Positions 20,672-29,112 of a DNA stretch of 64,000 bases are shown piece after piece. The stretch comes from Desulfosporosinus meridiei DSM 13257 (lineage in GTDB: Bacteria > Bacillota > Desulfitobacteriia > Desulfitobacteriales > Desulfitobacteriaceae). Below the pieces are notes generated by a model. It did not search any database. It was not told where the DNA came from and saw only the letters and a list, made by a program, of their open reading frames with translations. Where the stretch lies: NCBI RefSeq assembly GCF_000231385.2, contig NC_018515.1, forward strand, positions 1,632,501-1,696,500. Reading direction: 5' to 3'. Each line of letters begins with the position of its first letter. The stretch's first letter is position 1. The position numbers and the translations under genes were made by a program.

Positions 20672-21245
20672 TATAATTAATGTTCTACTCGTAGGAGTAG
20701 GTGGCCAGGGAACAATTTTAGCCTCGAAAATTTTAACCCATGCCGCCATGGCCCAAGGGTATGAGGTGAAGATGTCGGAAATCCACGGTATGGCTCAACG
20801 AGGGGGATCTGTTGTAACCCAAGTTCGGATGGGAGAAAACGTTTACTCACCTGTTATAGAACCCGGAGAGGCAGATTTTATTGTCGCCTTTGAACAGCTG
20901 GAAGCTTATCGGTGGGCTCACTTCTTAAAAAAGGACGGCGTCTTAATCGTCAATACTCAAAAAATTGTACCTTTAACAGTTCTTATCGGAGCCAAAACCT
21001 ACCCCACAACAATTCTAAGTGACCTTAAAGAACGTGTGGAGCGTTATATTGAATTGGACGGGTTAAAGTTGGCTTCCGAAGCTGGCAATGCCAAAGCAAC
21101 GAATGTGGTTTTAATGGGAGTTCTCTCTAAGTACATGAATTTCCCAGAGGATACCTGGAAAAATGCCCTTGATGCCAAGATTCCTGCGAAGCTGCTGGAC
21201 TTAAATAAGAAAGCCTTTGCTTTGGGAGTGGCCGAAGCGAAATAA
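20664..21245 (+). CDS. iorB: Indolepyruvate ferredoxin oxidoreductase, beta subunit
   Basis: A 193-residue gamma-domain subunit that begins INVLLVGVGGQGTILASKIL, the usual IorB start. EIHGMAQRGGSVVTQVR is the second family signature. It partners IorA in oxidative decarboxylation of aromatic 2-oxoacids. ATG at 20664 overlaps the end of iorA. A terminator (21292-21330) closes the buk-ptb-iorAB cluster, which I infer to be an amino-acid catabolism and ATP-generation unit. Confidence 0.93.
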   Translation: MSNIINVLLVGVGGQGTILASKILTHAAMAQGYEVKMSEIHGMAQRGGSVVTQVRMGENVYSPVIEPGEADFIVAFEQLEAYRWAHFLKKDGVLIVNTQKIVPLTVLIGAKTYPTTILSDLKERVERYIELDGLKLASEAGNAKATNVVLMGVLSKYMNFPEDTWKNALDAKIPAKLLDLNKKAFALGVAEAK

Positions 21246-21291
21246 TTTGGTCTTAGATGTGAATACTAAAGATAAGTCAGAACAAGATGAA

Positions 21292-21330
21292 AGAAGCTGG
21301 AACACGCAGGTGCACCAGCTTCTTTTGTTT
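21292..21330. terminator. Terminator between iorB and the RHH gene
   Basis: AGAAGCTGG/CCAGCTTCT stem followed by TTTTG. The two genes converge here. Confidence 0.8.
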
Positions 21331-21520
21331 ATATCTTTTTATGGTTTTCCGAATCCTCTGGGGTAGGGTGCTCTTGTAATCGTCCTGCCCGACGGACTGC
21401 GTCTCGAAGTAAAAACTCAATATGAGCATTGGTACTTCTGAATTCATCTGCGGCCCAACGTTCCAGAGCGGCATAAAGTTTTGGATCAAGTCGCAAAGGG
21501 AACTGCTTCTTTGTTGCCAT
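21329..21520 (-). CDS. Arc-type ribbon-helix-helix protein
   Basis: A 63-residue basic protein starting [20 protein letters not shown], the beta strand and first helix of Arc-like ribbon-helix-helix DNA-binding folds. Residues 20-45 give the second helix. It is a likely transcription factor for unknown targets. An upstream in-frame ATG at 21613 would add 31 residues without homology and overlap the SPFH gene, so the shorter start is preferred. It follows the SPFH gene closely on the same strand. Confidence 0.7.
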   Translation of the reverse strand: MATKKQFPLRLDPKLYAALERWAADEFRSTNAHIEFLLRDAVRRAGRLQEHPTPEDSENHKKI

Positions 21521-21593
21521 TTTTAACACATCCAATGTAAAGCTGTTGGAGATATTTGATTTATTAATAGAAGAAATTGTTGATAAGGAGTTA

Positions 21594-22433
21594 CTAATAC
21601 ATTGTTCCGGCATTGATGACAGGTTGAGCCGACCGCTCGGAAACGATAGAGACTAAGAGGTTATTAATCATTGCGGCTTTGCGCTCATCATCTAGTTCTA
21701 CAACTCCATTTTTCTCGATTCGTTCAATAGCCATCTGGACCATACCTACAGCGCCCTCGACAATAATTTGGCGAGCGGAGAGGATAGCAGAAGCTTGTTG
21801 ACGCTGAAGCATGGCACCGGCAATTTCTGTAGCATAGGCCAGGTGGGTGAGCCGGGCTTCGCTGACTTCTACACCAGCCAGATTAAGCCTTTGTTGGAGT
21901 TCGTTCATTAATTCTTGGGATACTTCTTCAGGATTTCCTCTAAGGGAAAAGCCTTGTCCTTCAAAGTTGTCGTAGGCATAACGGGTTGCGATGTGGCGTA
22001 ATGCTGTTTCGCTCTGAATCTCTACAAACTCTTCGTATTTTTCAACGTCAAAAATGGCTTTAGCTGTATCAACGACCCGAAATACTACGACTGCTGCAAT
22101 TTCCACTGGATTACCTTCAATATCGTTTACTTTTAGAGTTTTGCTGTTGAAGTTTCGCACTCGTAAAGATACTCCCTTGCGAATAGCAAGTGGAACACTG
22201 AGCCACAGACCGGGTTGGCGGATCGTTCCCAGATAGCTCCCGAAAAACACGAGGGCATAGGATTTATTGGGTTGAACCACCAAAATACCGGAACCTAAAA
22301 TAATAGCCAAGATAATCAGGGGGATACCCACTAAGTTTTCCTGAATGACTAAAGCAATACCTCCAGTTATCAGTGCAAGAATCAGAATCAGAGCAAAATA
22401 ACCATTAACAGCCCAGGCTTTTTTCTCAATCAT
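21594..22433 (-). CDS. SPFH/band 7 membrane protein
   Basis: A 279-residue protein with two N-terminal membrane segments (residues about 10-50) followed by an SPFH/PHB domain ([21 protein letters not shown]..., [47 protein letters not shown]-like). Such proteins scaffold membrane microdomains and associate with proteases. It is complete for this short class. AGGAGG precedes the ATG. It may form an operon with the RHH gene. Its role here is unknown. Confidence 0.85.
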   Translation of the reverse strand: MIEKKAWAVNGYFALILILALITGGIALVIQENLVGIPLIILAIILGSGILVVQPNKSYALVFFGSYLGTIRQPGLWLSVPLAIRKGVSLRVRNFNSKTLKVNDIEGNPVEIAAVVVFRVVDTAKAIFDVEKYEEFVEIQSETALRHIATRYAYDNFEGQGFSLRGNPEEVSQELMNELQQRLNLAGVEVSEARLTHLAYATEIAGAMLQRQQASAILSARQIIVEGAVGMVQMAIERIEKNGVVELDDERKAAMINNLLVSIVSERSAQPVINAGTMY

Positions 22434-22622
22434 TTTAATTCCTCCTTGAGTTCATATTGATATTTATATGATATCACTTTTGCAAAATATGTAAAGTAGT
22501 ATCTTTTAACAGGCCATGAAGTTAAGTGCTTACAATCCCGAAAAGAAGAATATAAAACTTGCGACTATAAATTTCAGAAATGGCCATTTTAATAATGAAC
22601 TAGTGATTTAGGAGGAACTACA

Positions 22623-23486
22623 ATGACTAACATGCCTCAACCTACTTTTCCTGCTCAGCATCAAGAACAGCAACCGGGACTAGAATCCTTGATGAATCCT
22701 TTGCCGATTGCTGAAGATGCTAATTATGTGGGAAACAACAAGCTTAAAGGAAAAGTTGCTCTAATTACCGGGGGAGACAGTGGAATTGGTCGCGGGGTAG
22801 CCATCGCTTTTGCCAAGGAAGGTGCAGATATTGCAATTATCTACTTGAATGAACATGAAGATGCCAATCAGACAAAGGCTCGCATTGAACAAATAGGCAA
22901 GCGCTGCCTTGTTTATGCCGGAGATATTGGGGATGAAGGGTTTTGTCAGCAAGTTGTGAATCAAACAGTACAAAGCTTTGGAAAACTGGATATCTTAGTC
23001 AATAATGCCGGAGAACAACACCCCCAGAATAGTTTGTTAGATATCACAAGTGAACAGCTGGAAAGAACCTTTCGGACAAATATCTTTAGTTATTTTTATA
23101 TGGCTAAAGCGGCATTGCCCTTTTTAAAGGCCGGGAGTGCGATTATAAATACTGCCTCAATTACAGCCTATGAGGGACATGATCAACTGATTGATTATTC
23201 AGCAACTAAGGGAGCAGTAGTTTCCTTTAACCGTTCTTTGTCAGAATCCCTTTGCAAGTTGGGGATTAGAGTAAATGGTATCGCTCCTGGTCCAATTTGG
23301 ACACCGTTAATTCCAGCTTCTTTTCAAGCTGACAGCGTGGCGACTTTTGGGAGTACAACACCAATGCAACGTGCCGGACAACCTAAAGAGTTAGCACCGG
23401 CCTATGTTTTTCTAGCCTCAGATGACTCAAGTTATATGTCAGGGCAGATGCTTCACATCAATGGCGGGAAAATAATAAATAGCTAA
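22623..23486 (+). CDS. Short-chain dehydrogenase/reductase (general-stress YhdF/YdaD type)
   Basis: A 287-residue NAD(P)-dependent oxidoreductase. The Rossmann motif is TGGDSGIGRGVAIAFAKEG, and the catalytic Ser and YxxxK are in INTASI and IDYSATKGAVVSF. An N-terminal extension of about 40 residues (PQPTFPAQHQEQQPG) is typical of the Bacillus general-stress SDR subgroup. The ATG follows AGGAGG. Substrate unknown. It stands alone. Downstream is an apparent terminator now split by an insertion element. Confidence 0.88.
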   Translation: MTNMPQPTFPAQHQEQQPGLESLMNPLPIAEDANYVGNNKLKGKVALITGGDSGIGRGVAIAFAKEGADIAIIYLNEHEDANQTKARIEQIGKRCLVYAGDIGDEGFCQQVVNQTVQSFGKLDILVNNAGEQHPQNSLLDITSEQLERTFRTNIFSYFYMAKAALPFLKAGSAIINTASITAYEGHDQLIDYSATKGAVVSFNRSLSESLCKLGIRVNGIAPGPIWTPLIPASFQADSVATFGSTTPMQRAGQPKELAPAYVFLASDDSSYMSGQMLHINGGKIINS

Positions 23487-23611
23487 ATAAATGGTAATCG
23501 GTGATACTAAAGAGGCTGTCTTTTCTTAATGGAATATAAAAGAGGCAACTATACTGTGGAGTAAAGCGGACCCTATGTCAAGGACATTTTAAAAAAGGGG
23601 TCTTGAAAAAG

Positions 23612-23651
23612 AATGCCCTCATGTCACAAAAATGTGATGTGAGGGCATTTT
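23612..23651. terminator. Hairpin at the end of the transposase genes
   Basis: Stem AATGCCCTCA/TGAGGGCATT with an inner TCACA/TGTGA pairing, then TTTTC. Confidence 0.6.
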
Positions 23652-24536
23652 CTAAATTTTAATTGGATATTTCCCAGTTTTTATGTAATTGGCATACTTA
23701 TTTGGTGACAGTTTTGCTAGTCTCCATTGGTAACGGTCATTATTGTAATAGTCCATATAATCATCAATCTCAAGCTTTAAATCTGAGAAGCTATTGCACC
23801 TTTCCAGATGAATTTCGTCCTTCATATGACCAAAAAATGATTCCTGAGGGGCATTGTCCCAACAGTTACCTCGCCGGGACATAGATTGTCGTAACTTCTT
23901 ATCCTTTAAAAGTTGCTGAAAAGATATGCTTGTATAATGGCATCCCTGATCAGAATGCAAGATCGTTTCTCTATTTAATGTGATTCCGTGATTTTCTATA
24001 AGCATATTAACCGTTTCAAGTACGAAATCCACTGCCAAGGATTCGCTAGCAACATATGCCATTACCTGTTTGGTACAAGCATCCTTAATAACAGATAGAT
24101 ATGCCTTATCACCATGATTGTAGAAAAGGTATGTGATGTCGGTAAGAAGTATCATACCCGGACCATGTTTTTGGAACTCCCGGTTTACTAGATTTTTAGA
24201 AACATTGTTGGTTTTCATGGCCTTTGCCATGCGACGGTAAGGATTTGCCTTGCGTATCGGACATTTTAATCCGTATTTACCCATAAGACGCTGTATTTTC
24301 TTTCGATTCATTCGAACTCCCTGATTCAGAAGGCGCATATGAATTCCGCGTGAACCCTTATCATAACCACGAAACTTATATGCTTCTAGAATCAGTTCGA
24401 AATCCTTTTTGTCTTGTTCTTCCTTTTCATTTCTTGTATCTACAGTATTTAGCCATCGATAATAACCGGAGCGTGATACTCCGGCTGTATTGCATAGCCA
24501 GCTGATATTTAACAGGTTGTTATCTCGTTCGATCAT
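23652..24536 (-). CDS. IS3-family transposase, catalytic subunit (OrfB)
   Basis: A 294-residue integrase-fold (rve) protein with the DDE elements of IS3 OrfB. The first Asp is in ILLTDITYLF, the second in ILHSDQGCHYTS, and the Glu in NAPQESFFGHMKDE. The N-terminal HTH_21-like region is RGIHMRLLNQGVRMNRKKIQRLM. The ATG overlaps the OrfA stop. OrfA contains a slippery run (TTCTTAAAAAAAAAT near its middle), so a fused OrfAB by -1 frameshifting is possible. Intact, so probably functional. Confidence 0.92.
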   Translation of the reverse strand: MIERDNNLLNISWLCNTAGVSRSGYYRWLNTVDTRNEKEEQDKKDFELILEAYKFRGYDKGSRGIHMRLLNQGVRMNRKKIQRLMGKYGLKCPIRKANPYRRMAKAMKTNNVSKNLVNREFQKHGPGMILLTDITYLFYNHGDKAYLSVIKDACTKQVMAYVASESLAVDFVLETVNMLIENHGITLNRETILHSDQGCHYTSISFQQLLKDKKLRQSMSRRGNCWDNAPQESFFGHMKDEIHLERCNSFSDLKLEIDDYMDYYNNDRYQWRLAKLSPNKYANYIKTGKYPIKI

Positions 24537-24985
24537 TTCTTTGATGAGTTTGTATTTGATGGATGGTTTCGCTTGTATTCCCAGTTTGCCTGCCGATTCA
24601 TCTGAATATTTTTTTTTAAGAATTCATTTTCTTGGTTTAAGTATGCAATTTCCTGTTCTAAGCGCTCAATTTTTTCAGTATTGGTGAGTACCTTTGTGGA
24701 TGGCCGCCCGGTGTTATTTCTTCGGGTGTCTTCACACCCCTCAGGGCGTAATTCATATAACTTCATACGGGCTACAAGACTGTTTTTTCGTTTCTTTCCG
24801 AGTATACGATGGTCAATCCCCATATCTGCTAAAATTTGCGACGGCAGTTTTCCAGCGCGATATTCCTCTTCGAACCTTTCTTTAAATTCTTTCGTATAGG
24901 TAATTGATTTTGCACTTGCTTTTTTAATGTATGGATTCTTTTGTAGCTCGATCTGTTGTTCTTCAGTAAAATAGTTTTTCCCCAT
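24533..24985 (-). CDS. IS3-family transposase, OrfA (HTH)
   Basis: A 150-residue DNA-binding subunit with a helix-turn-helix (residues 20-60, TYTKEFKERFEEEYRAG) and a C-terminal leucine-zipper-like stretch (IERLEQEIAYLNQENEFLKK). The start at 24985 (MGKNYFTEEQ) is preferred to 25024 because the first 13 residues upstream lack family resemblance. It overlaps OrfB by 4 bases. Confidence 0.85.
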   Translation of the reverse strand: MGKNYFTEEQQIELQKNPYIKKASAKSITYTKEFKERFEEEYRAGKLPSQILADMGIDHRILGKKRKNSLVARMKLYELRPEGCEDTRRNNTGRPSTKVLTNTEKIERLEQEIAYLNQENEFLKKNIQMNRQANWEYKRNHPSNTNSSKK

Positions 24986-25288
24986 CCAAGCTTTTCTCCT
25001 AATTTGATGTATTAAGTATAACAAAAAGACCCTATAAATAGAGTCAGTTAATTTTACGGCAAGTGAGCCTTTTTTTAACTGTCTATTTTATAGGGTCCAT
25101 TTTAGAGTGCAGCGGTATAGTTGTCTTTTTTTATGACTTGGTTCATAGTGTTGGTACTTCCAAGTGAACAAAATATTCCATGTGATCAATATCACTATTT
25201 ATGCCCGTTTTTTTAGTATAATAGGGATGTACTTCTTTTTTGAGTATGAACCTTAAAAGTTAACAGCAAATCTAGATTGGGGGTCAAT

Positions 25289-26284
25289 ATGAAATTCAAC
25301 ATCCACAGAAATATTTCAGTTAGAAATGTTGTACAACTCCTCTTTGCCGTTATAGTACTGTATATCGGAGTAGTCTTTGTCATGTTTACTGAACAACTGG
25401 CCAATAATTCAGTTTTAACAGTTTCTAGGCCGGCGGGAGTAGAGGGGTTTTTGCCAATCAGTGCTCTAGTCGGTTTGAAGGCATGGGTTGCGACTGGGAA
25501 ATTCGATCCTATTCATCCGGCTGGGTTAGTGATATTCCTGGCAGCGATCACTTTATCAGTGTTATTCAAACGATCTTTCTGTGCTTGGATTTGTCCCATT
25601 GGAACACTTTCAGAGGGACTAGCCAAAATTGGCAAACAGATTTTTGGGAGAAATTTTCAGATTCCTAACTGGTTAGACCTTTGTTTGCGATCGCTCAAAT
25701 ACATCCTCTTATCAGTCTTCCTTATGGGTATTTTATTCATGATGAGCGGTCATGAAGCCATATCTTTTATGTACACTCCGTATAATATTTTGGCCGATGC
25801 AAAGATGCTGTCTTTCTTCCGTAATCTGGGTATTGTGGGGATGAGTGTAATCGGACTTGTTGTAGTATTATCGATTTTCTTTGAAAACTTTTGGTGTCGT
25901 TATTTATGTCCTTACGGAGGACTTTTGGGACTATTCAGCCTACTCAGTCCCTTCAAAATCACGCGTAATAGAGAATCCTGCGTTCATTGCGGAAAATGTA
26001 ACGCAAGTTGTCCGAACCGGGTGCTTGTTGAGAAGGCAGAGAGGGTATGGTCTCCGGAATGCACGGGCTGCTTGAATTGTGTGCAAAAATGCCCTGTGAA
26101 TGACACTCTCAAATTTCAAGCTGTTACAGGTCGAAGTTTTCTGTCCCTATATAATTTGGCACTTGGAGTTTTGGCTCTGTGGTTTATTATTATCGGTTTG
26201 GCAATTGTCACGGGACATTGGGAGTCAAAAATATCGATAACGGTTTATCAGGAACTGTTTTCCACTGTGAATTCAATGAATTAG
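25289..26284 (+). CDS. NapH/NosR-like membrane ferredoxin protein
   Basis: A 331-residue integral membrane electron-transfer protein. It has about five membrane spans, the CxxxCP pairs (SFCAWICPIG, WCRYLCPYGG) found in NapH-type proteins, and two [4Fe-4S] ferredoxin sets (CVHCGKCNASCP, CTGCLNCVQKCP). It likely passes electrons between quinol or ferredoxin and a reductase, but no reductase gene lies next to it. ATG at 25289 has GGGGG upstream. The stop codon is TAG. Monocistronic, before the pyl region. Confidence 0.85.
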   Translation: MKFNIHRNISVRNVVQLLFAVIVLYIGVVFVMFTEQLANNSVLTVSRPAGVEGFLPISALVGLKAWVATGKFDPIHPAGLVIFLAAITLSVLFKRSFCAWICPIGTLSEGLAKIGKQIFGRNFQIPNWLDLCLRSLKYILLSVFLMGILFMMSGHEAISFMYTPYNILADAKMLSFFRNLGIVGMSVIGLVVVLSIFFENFWCRYLCPYGGLLGLFSLLSPFKITRNRESCVHCGKCNASCPNRVLVEKAERVWSPECTGCLNCVQKCPVNDTLKFQAVTGRSFLSLYNLALGVLALWFIIIGLAIVTGHWESKISITVYQELFSTVNSMN

Positions 26285-26402
26285 TTTTGATACCTTTCAG
26301 AGAATTAGGATCTGGGTGATTCAGACTTGAGGTTTAAGCACATTACTCAGAGAAGAAAAAGAACTTGTAGTGTAGCAAAAACAATAATGAGAGTCATAAA
26401 TA

Positions 26403-26436
26403 AGTCATGAATGACTGACAAAAGTCCTTCGTGACT
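26403..26436 (+). promoter_or_regulatory. Predicted activator sites upstream of pylT (two AGTCA-N4-TGACT dyads)
   Basis: Exact dyad AGTCA-TGAA-TGACT at 26403-26416 and AGTCC-TTCG-TGACT at 26423-26436, 20 bp apart (about two helical turns). They lie about 200 bp upstream of the sigma54 promoter at 26619, a normal distance for enhancer sites. The same motif occurs upstream of four other sigma54 promoters here. The rest of the 26285-26683 gap holds no gene. Confidence 0.6.
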
Positions 26437-26618
26437 TGAATTATTGTATTAATGTAAGATAAAATAGAATTTAGTTGAAGGTTGCTTCATAGGGTTTGGG
26501 ACAAACTAGTGATGCTTTAGGCTGAAATCTAAAGGAAATGCTGTAAAGTGTACTCTAAACTAGGCTAAGATTGTAAATAAAGGGTTTGCTGAAATTTAGA
26601 TTTGTCTAAACCAGAGAA

Positions 26619-26635
26619 TTGGCATGGAATTTGCA
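26619..26635 (+). promoter_or_regulatory. Sigma54 (-24/-12) promoter for pylT-pylSc
   Basis: TTGGCATGGAATTTGCA, with 12 bases between the second G of GG and the C of GC, as the sigma54 consensus (TGGCAC-N5-TTGCA) requires. It ends 49 bases before pylT. Confidence 0.75.
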
Positions 26636-26683
26636 ATGATAACAGATTGTATTTCAGGCGAGTTCTTGAAGTCATTTTTAAAT

Positions 26684-26755
26684 GGGGGGTAGATCGGATT
26701 GATCGCGTGGACTCTAAATCCGCGTAGGCGGGTGAAACTCCCGTACTCCTCGCCA
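26684..26755 (+). tRNA. pylT: tRNA-Pyl, amber suppressor (CUA)
   Basis: A 72-nt tRNA with encoded CCA. The anticodon CTA at 26714-26716 reads UAG. The unusual tRNA-Pyl features are present: a 6-bp anticodon stem, a small D arm and a short variable region. The acceptor stem GGGGGGT pairs with ACTCCTC through two G-U pairs. It closely resembles Desulfitobacterium tRNA-Pyl as I remember it. It directly precedes pylSc under one sigma54 promoter. No ordinary tRNA class fits. Confidence 0.93.
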
Positions 26756-26779
26756 ATATTATCAGGGGGGAAACTGAGA

Positions 26780-27613
26780 GTGAGCATTACATGGACACCC
26801 ATCCAAAAACAACGATTACAAGAACTTAATGCCAGTGAAGTACTGCAAGAAATGTGTTTTGAGTCTCATCAAGAACGGGATCGTGCTTATCAGGAACAGG
26901 AACATTTACTGGTAATTAGAGGAAAACAAAAATTGCAAGAATTGTTAGAAACTAATCGGCGTCCGTCCTTAAGTGTACTTGAACAACAGCTTGTAGAAGC
27001 TTTGACACAAGAGGGATTTGTCCAAGTAGTCACTCCCACAATCATCTCGAAAACAGCCCTAGCAAAAATGTCCGTATCCGATGATCATCCGCTTTTCTCG
27101 CAGGTTTTTTGGCTTGATTCAAAGCGATGTTTACGTCCTATGCTGGCTCCAAATCTATATACCCTCTGGAGAGATCTTTTGCGTTTATGGGAAAAACCAA
27201 TTAGGATCTTTGAAATAGGGACTTGCTATAGGAAGGAATCGAAAGGTTCCTTACATCTGAATGAGTTTACAATGCTTAACCTAACGGAATTAGGATTGCC
27301 GCTTGATCAGAGGCATCAAAGATTAAAAGAACTTGCTGACTTGGTTATGAACACAGTGGGAATTGATGATTACCAACTGGAGTCAGAATCTTCTGTTGTT
27401 TATGGAGATACCTTAGATGTTGTTAAGGGTATTGAATTAGGCTCAAGTGCTATGGGTCCTCATGTCCTGGATGATCAATGGGGAATTTTTGATCCATGGG
27501 TTGGTATAGGGTTTGGATTAGAGCGATTACTAATGATTAAAGAGGGATCCCAAAATGTCCAAAGCATGGGTAGGAGCCTTACGTATCTTAATGGTGTACG
27601 GTTAAATATTTAA
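26780..27613 (+). CDS. pylSc: Pyrrolysyl-tRNA synthetase catalytic domain, PylSc
   Basis: A 277-residue class II synthetase core that charges tRNA-Pyl with pyrrolysine. The motifs FVQVVTPTIISKTALAKM, HPLFSQVFWLD, CLRPMLAPNLYTLWRDL (motif 2 region), IRIFEIGTCYRKES and VGIGFGLERLLMI (motif 3) are all seen, as in the D. hafniense split enzyme. It is slightly shorter than the 288 residues known there. The GTG at 26780 is the likely start, because upstream codons would overlap pylT. The N-terminal tRNA-binding part is made separately by pylSn (32307). Confidence 0.95.
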   Translation: MSITWTPIQKQRLQELNASEVLQEMCFESHQERDRAYQEQEHLLVIRGKQKLQELLETNRRPSLSVLEQQLVEALTQEGFVQVVTPTIISKTALAKMSVSDDHPLFSQVFWLDSKRCLRPMLAPNLYTLWRDLLRLWEKPIRIFEIGTCYRKESKGSLHLNEFTMLNLTELGLPLDQRHQRLKELADLVMNTVGIDDYQLESESSVVYGDTLDVVKGIELGSSAMGPHVLDDQWGIFDPWVGIGFGLERLLMIKEGSQNVQSMGRSLTYLNGVRLNI

Positions 27614-27686
27614 TTCTAATACCGGAGTTCGGAATTTGAGTTGTGTGTTTGAGAAAATTCTAATTTGAACGGGAGGATCTATAATT

Positions 27687-28640
27687 ATGCATGAACAAGT
27701 TATGATCGAACCCTCCATATCCAAGGAACATATCGGACGCATCTACAAAATGATTAGCAAGATTCCCTTTTTTAACGAATCCCGAATTAGTGAAATTGAA
27801 ATTTTGCCTGGAGGATTAACAAATAACAATTATAAAGTAACAATTGGTGGAGTTACATATGCTGTTAGGCTCGCTGGAGCAGGTACTATGGAATACTTAA
27901 ATCGTCCGGCAGAAAAGCATAATGCGCAATTAATGGCTGATATTCAAATAAGTGCTCCGATTATTTATTATGATGAAACTACTGGAAACCAGGTGTGTAA
28001 GTATATTGATGATTGTAAAACCTTACATATTCCAGATTTTAAAGAAGAAAGACAATATCTCAGTATGGCGGCTAAGGTTTTCAAAAAGTATCACGATTGC
28101 CAGAAGGAATTCATATCTGTCTTTAACCCACTAAAGGAAATCGATATATATATGAAATTATTGGCGGAAAAAAATTCAGAATTTTATGAAGGTGCAGAAA
28201 CTATGGAGAAGAAAATCGAGGAAATCAAAGAGCTCTTTAAAAACAATCCTCCGCCCCAAGCACCTTGCCATAATGACCCGCTTTGTGAAAACTGGTTAGA
28301 CGATAAAAAGAACTTCTATCTTATCGACTGGGAGTATGGCGGAATGAACGATCCGTTGTTCGATTTAGGAGCATTGGCCATAGAAGCCGAATTGACTGAT
28401 GAACAAGAACGTTTCTTCTTGAAAGAGTACTATGGCGGGGATTTGACAGACAAACAAATCGGATCCCTGATAATTAATAAATTTTTGTGTGATGCTTTAT
28501 GGTCATATTGGGCAGTACTTCAAATTGCTATGGGTAAATCAAGAGAAGAATATTGGCCATATGGATTAAATAGATTTAAGCGGGCTTACGCATTAATTCA
28601 CGATGGAAGTCTAGATCGAGCTATTAAAGCTAACCAATAA
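27687..28640 (+). CDS. Choline/aminoglycoside kinase-fold phosphotransferase
   Basis: A 317-residue APH/choline kinase family protein. The catalytic HNDxxxxN (APCHNDPLCENWL) and the metal-binding DWE (FYLIDWEYGGMNDPLFDLGA) are present. LPGGLTNNNYKVTI and YAVRLAG match the N-terminal nucleotide lobe as in LicA-type choline kinases. It most likely phosphorylates an amino alcohol such as choline or ethanolamine, but the substrate is not determined. It lies between pylSc and pylB, with a terminator-like hairpin after it (28698-28729). No pylSc-pylB insertion of this kind is known to me. Confidence 0.8.
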   Translation: MHEQVMIEPSISKEHIGRIYKMISKIPFFNESRISEIEILPGGLTNNNYKVTIGGVTYAVRLAGAGTMEYLNRPAEKHNAQLMADIQISAPIIYYDETTGNQVCKYIDDCKTLHIPDFKEERQYLSMAAKVFKKYHDCQKEFISVFNPLKEIDIYMKLLAEKNSEFYEGAETMEKKIEEIKELFKNNPPPQAPCHNDPLCENWLDDKKNFYLIDWEYGGMNDPLFDLGALAIEAELTDEQERFFLKEYYGGDLTDKQIGSLIINKFLCDALWSYWAVLQIAMGKSREEYWPYGLNRFKRAYALIHDGSLDRAIKANQ

Positions 28641-28697
28641 TAGGTAGCATTATAGACTATACATTTACTCACATCTAAATCTCTGAATTCCTTTGAA

Positions 28698-28729
28698 GGT
28701 CTGGTTTAAAAACCGGGCCAATTTTTTTA
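28698..28729 (+). terminator. Terminator after the kinase gene
   Basis: Stem GGTCTGGTTT/AAACCGGGCC with a two-base loop, followed by a seven-T tract at 28721-28728. Confidence 0.7.
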
Positions 28730-28785
28730 CTCGAACTAGAGCTGTTTTAAGTGGGGGTGGTTCTCGCAAGTCTTGGAAGATAGCA

Positions 28786-28820
28786 AGTTAATAATGACTT
28801 ACATGAAGTAGTGACCGACT
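28786..28820 (+). promoter_or_regulatory. Predicted activator sites upstream of pylB
   Basis: AGTTA-ATAA-TGACT at 28786-28799 (9 of 10 positions) and AGTAG-TGAC-CGACT at 28807-28820 (8 of 10), 21 bp apart. About 170 bp upstream of the sigma54 promoter. No gene is seen in the 28641-29112 gap. Confidence 0.5.
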
Positions 28821-28970
28821 TGAATACTAATATCTTTAACCTTCCCGAACTATAACAATTGCTTTTCTAAAGAGAAATTGAGGTGACGAAAACAGATAAA
28901 TTCCTTAGCACAGGAGGATCTTCAGAGATATTAAGATAATCAGAATATTTTAGTGTGATTATTTTTGATG

Positions 28971-28986
28971 TGGCATGAAACTTGCA
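28971..28986 (+). promoter_or_regulatory. Sigma54 promoter for pylBCD-pylSn
   Basis: TGGCATGAAACTTGCA, with the -24/-12 spacing correct (GG to GC 12 bases). It lies about 130 bp before pylB. Confidence 0.75.
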
Positions 28987-29112
28987 TCTAAATTTGTAAT
29001 AGAAATTAATTTATTAGATCAACCAATAAGAACACGAAATGTTAACTACAAGTTAAAGTATAGTTCAATACAAATTATGTAGTATACTTAAACAAAAAAA
29101 GAAGGTGACTAA

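Larger units (their letters stand above)
23555..25111 (-). mobile_element. IS3-family insertion sequence
   Basis: About 1.56 kb with two overlapping transposase genes on the minus strand. The imperfect terminal repeats share GGACCCTAT and AAAAAAGG. The left end starts TGTGGAG at 23555, and the right end reads TGCACTC on the complement, ending at 25111, so both begin TG as expected for IS3. The flanks can pair with each other (AACTATAC left, GTATAGTT right), meaning that it sits inside a former hairpin. The element ends are estimated; a target duplication was not clear. Confidence 0.8.

Noticed and set aside
24533-25024. A phage or integrative element around the transposase genes
   Set aside because: Only the two IS3 genes and terminal repeats are present; there is no integrase or phage gene.
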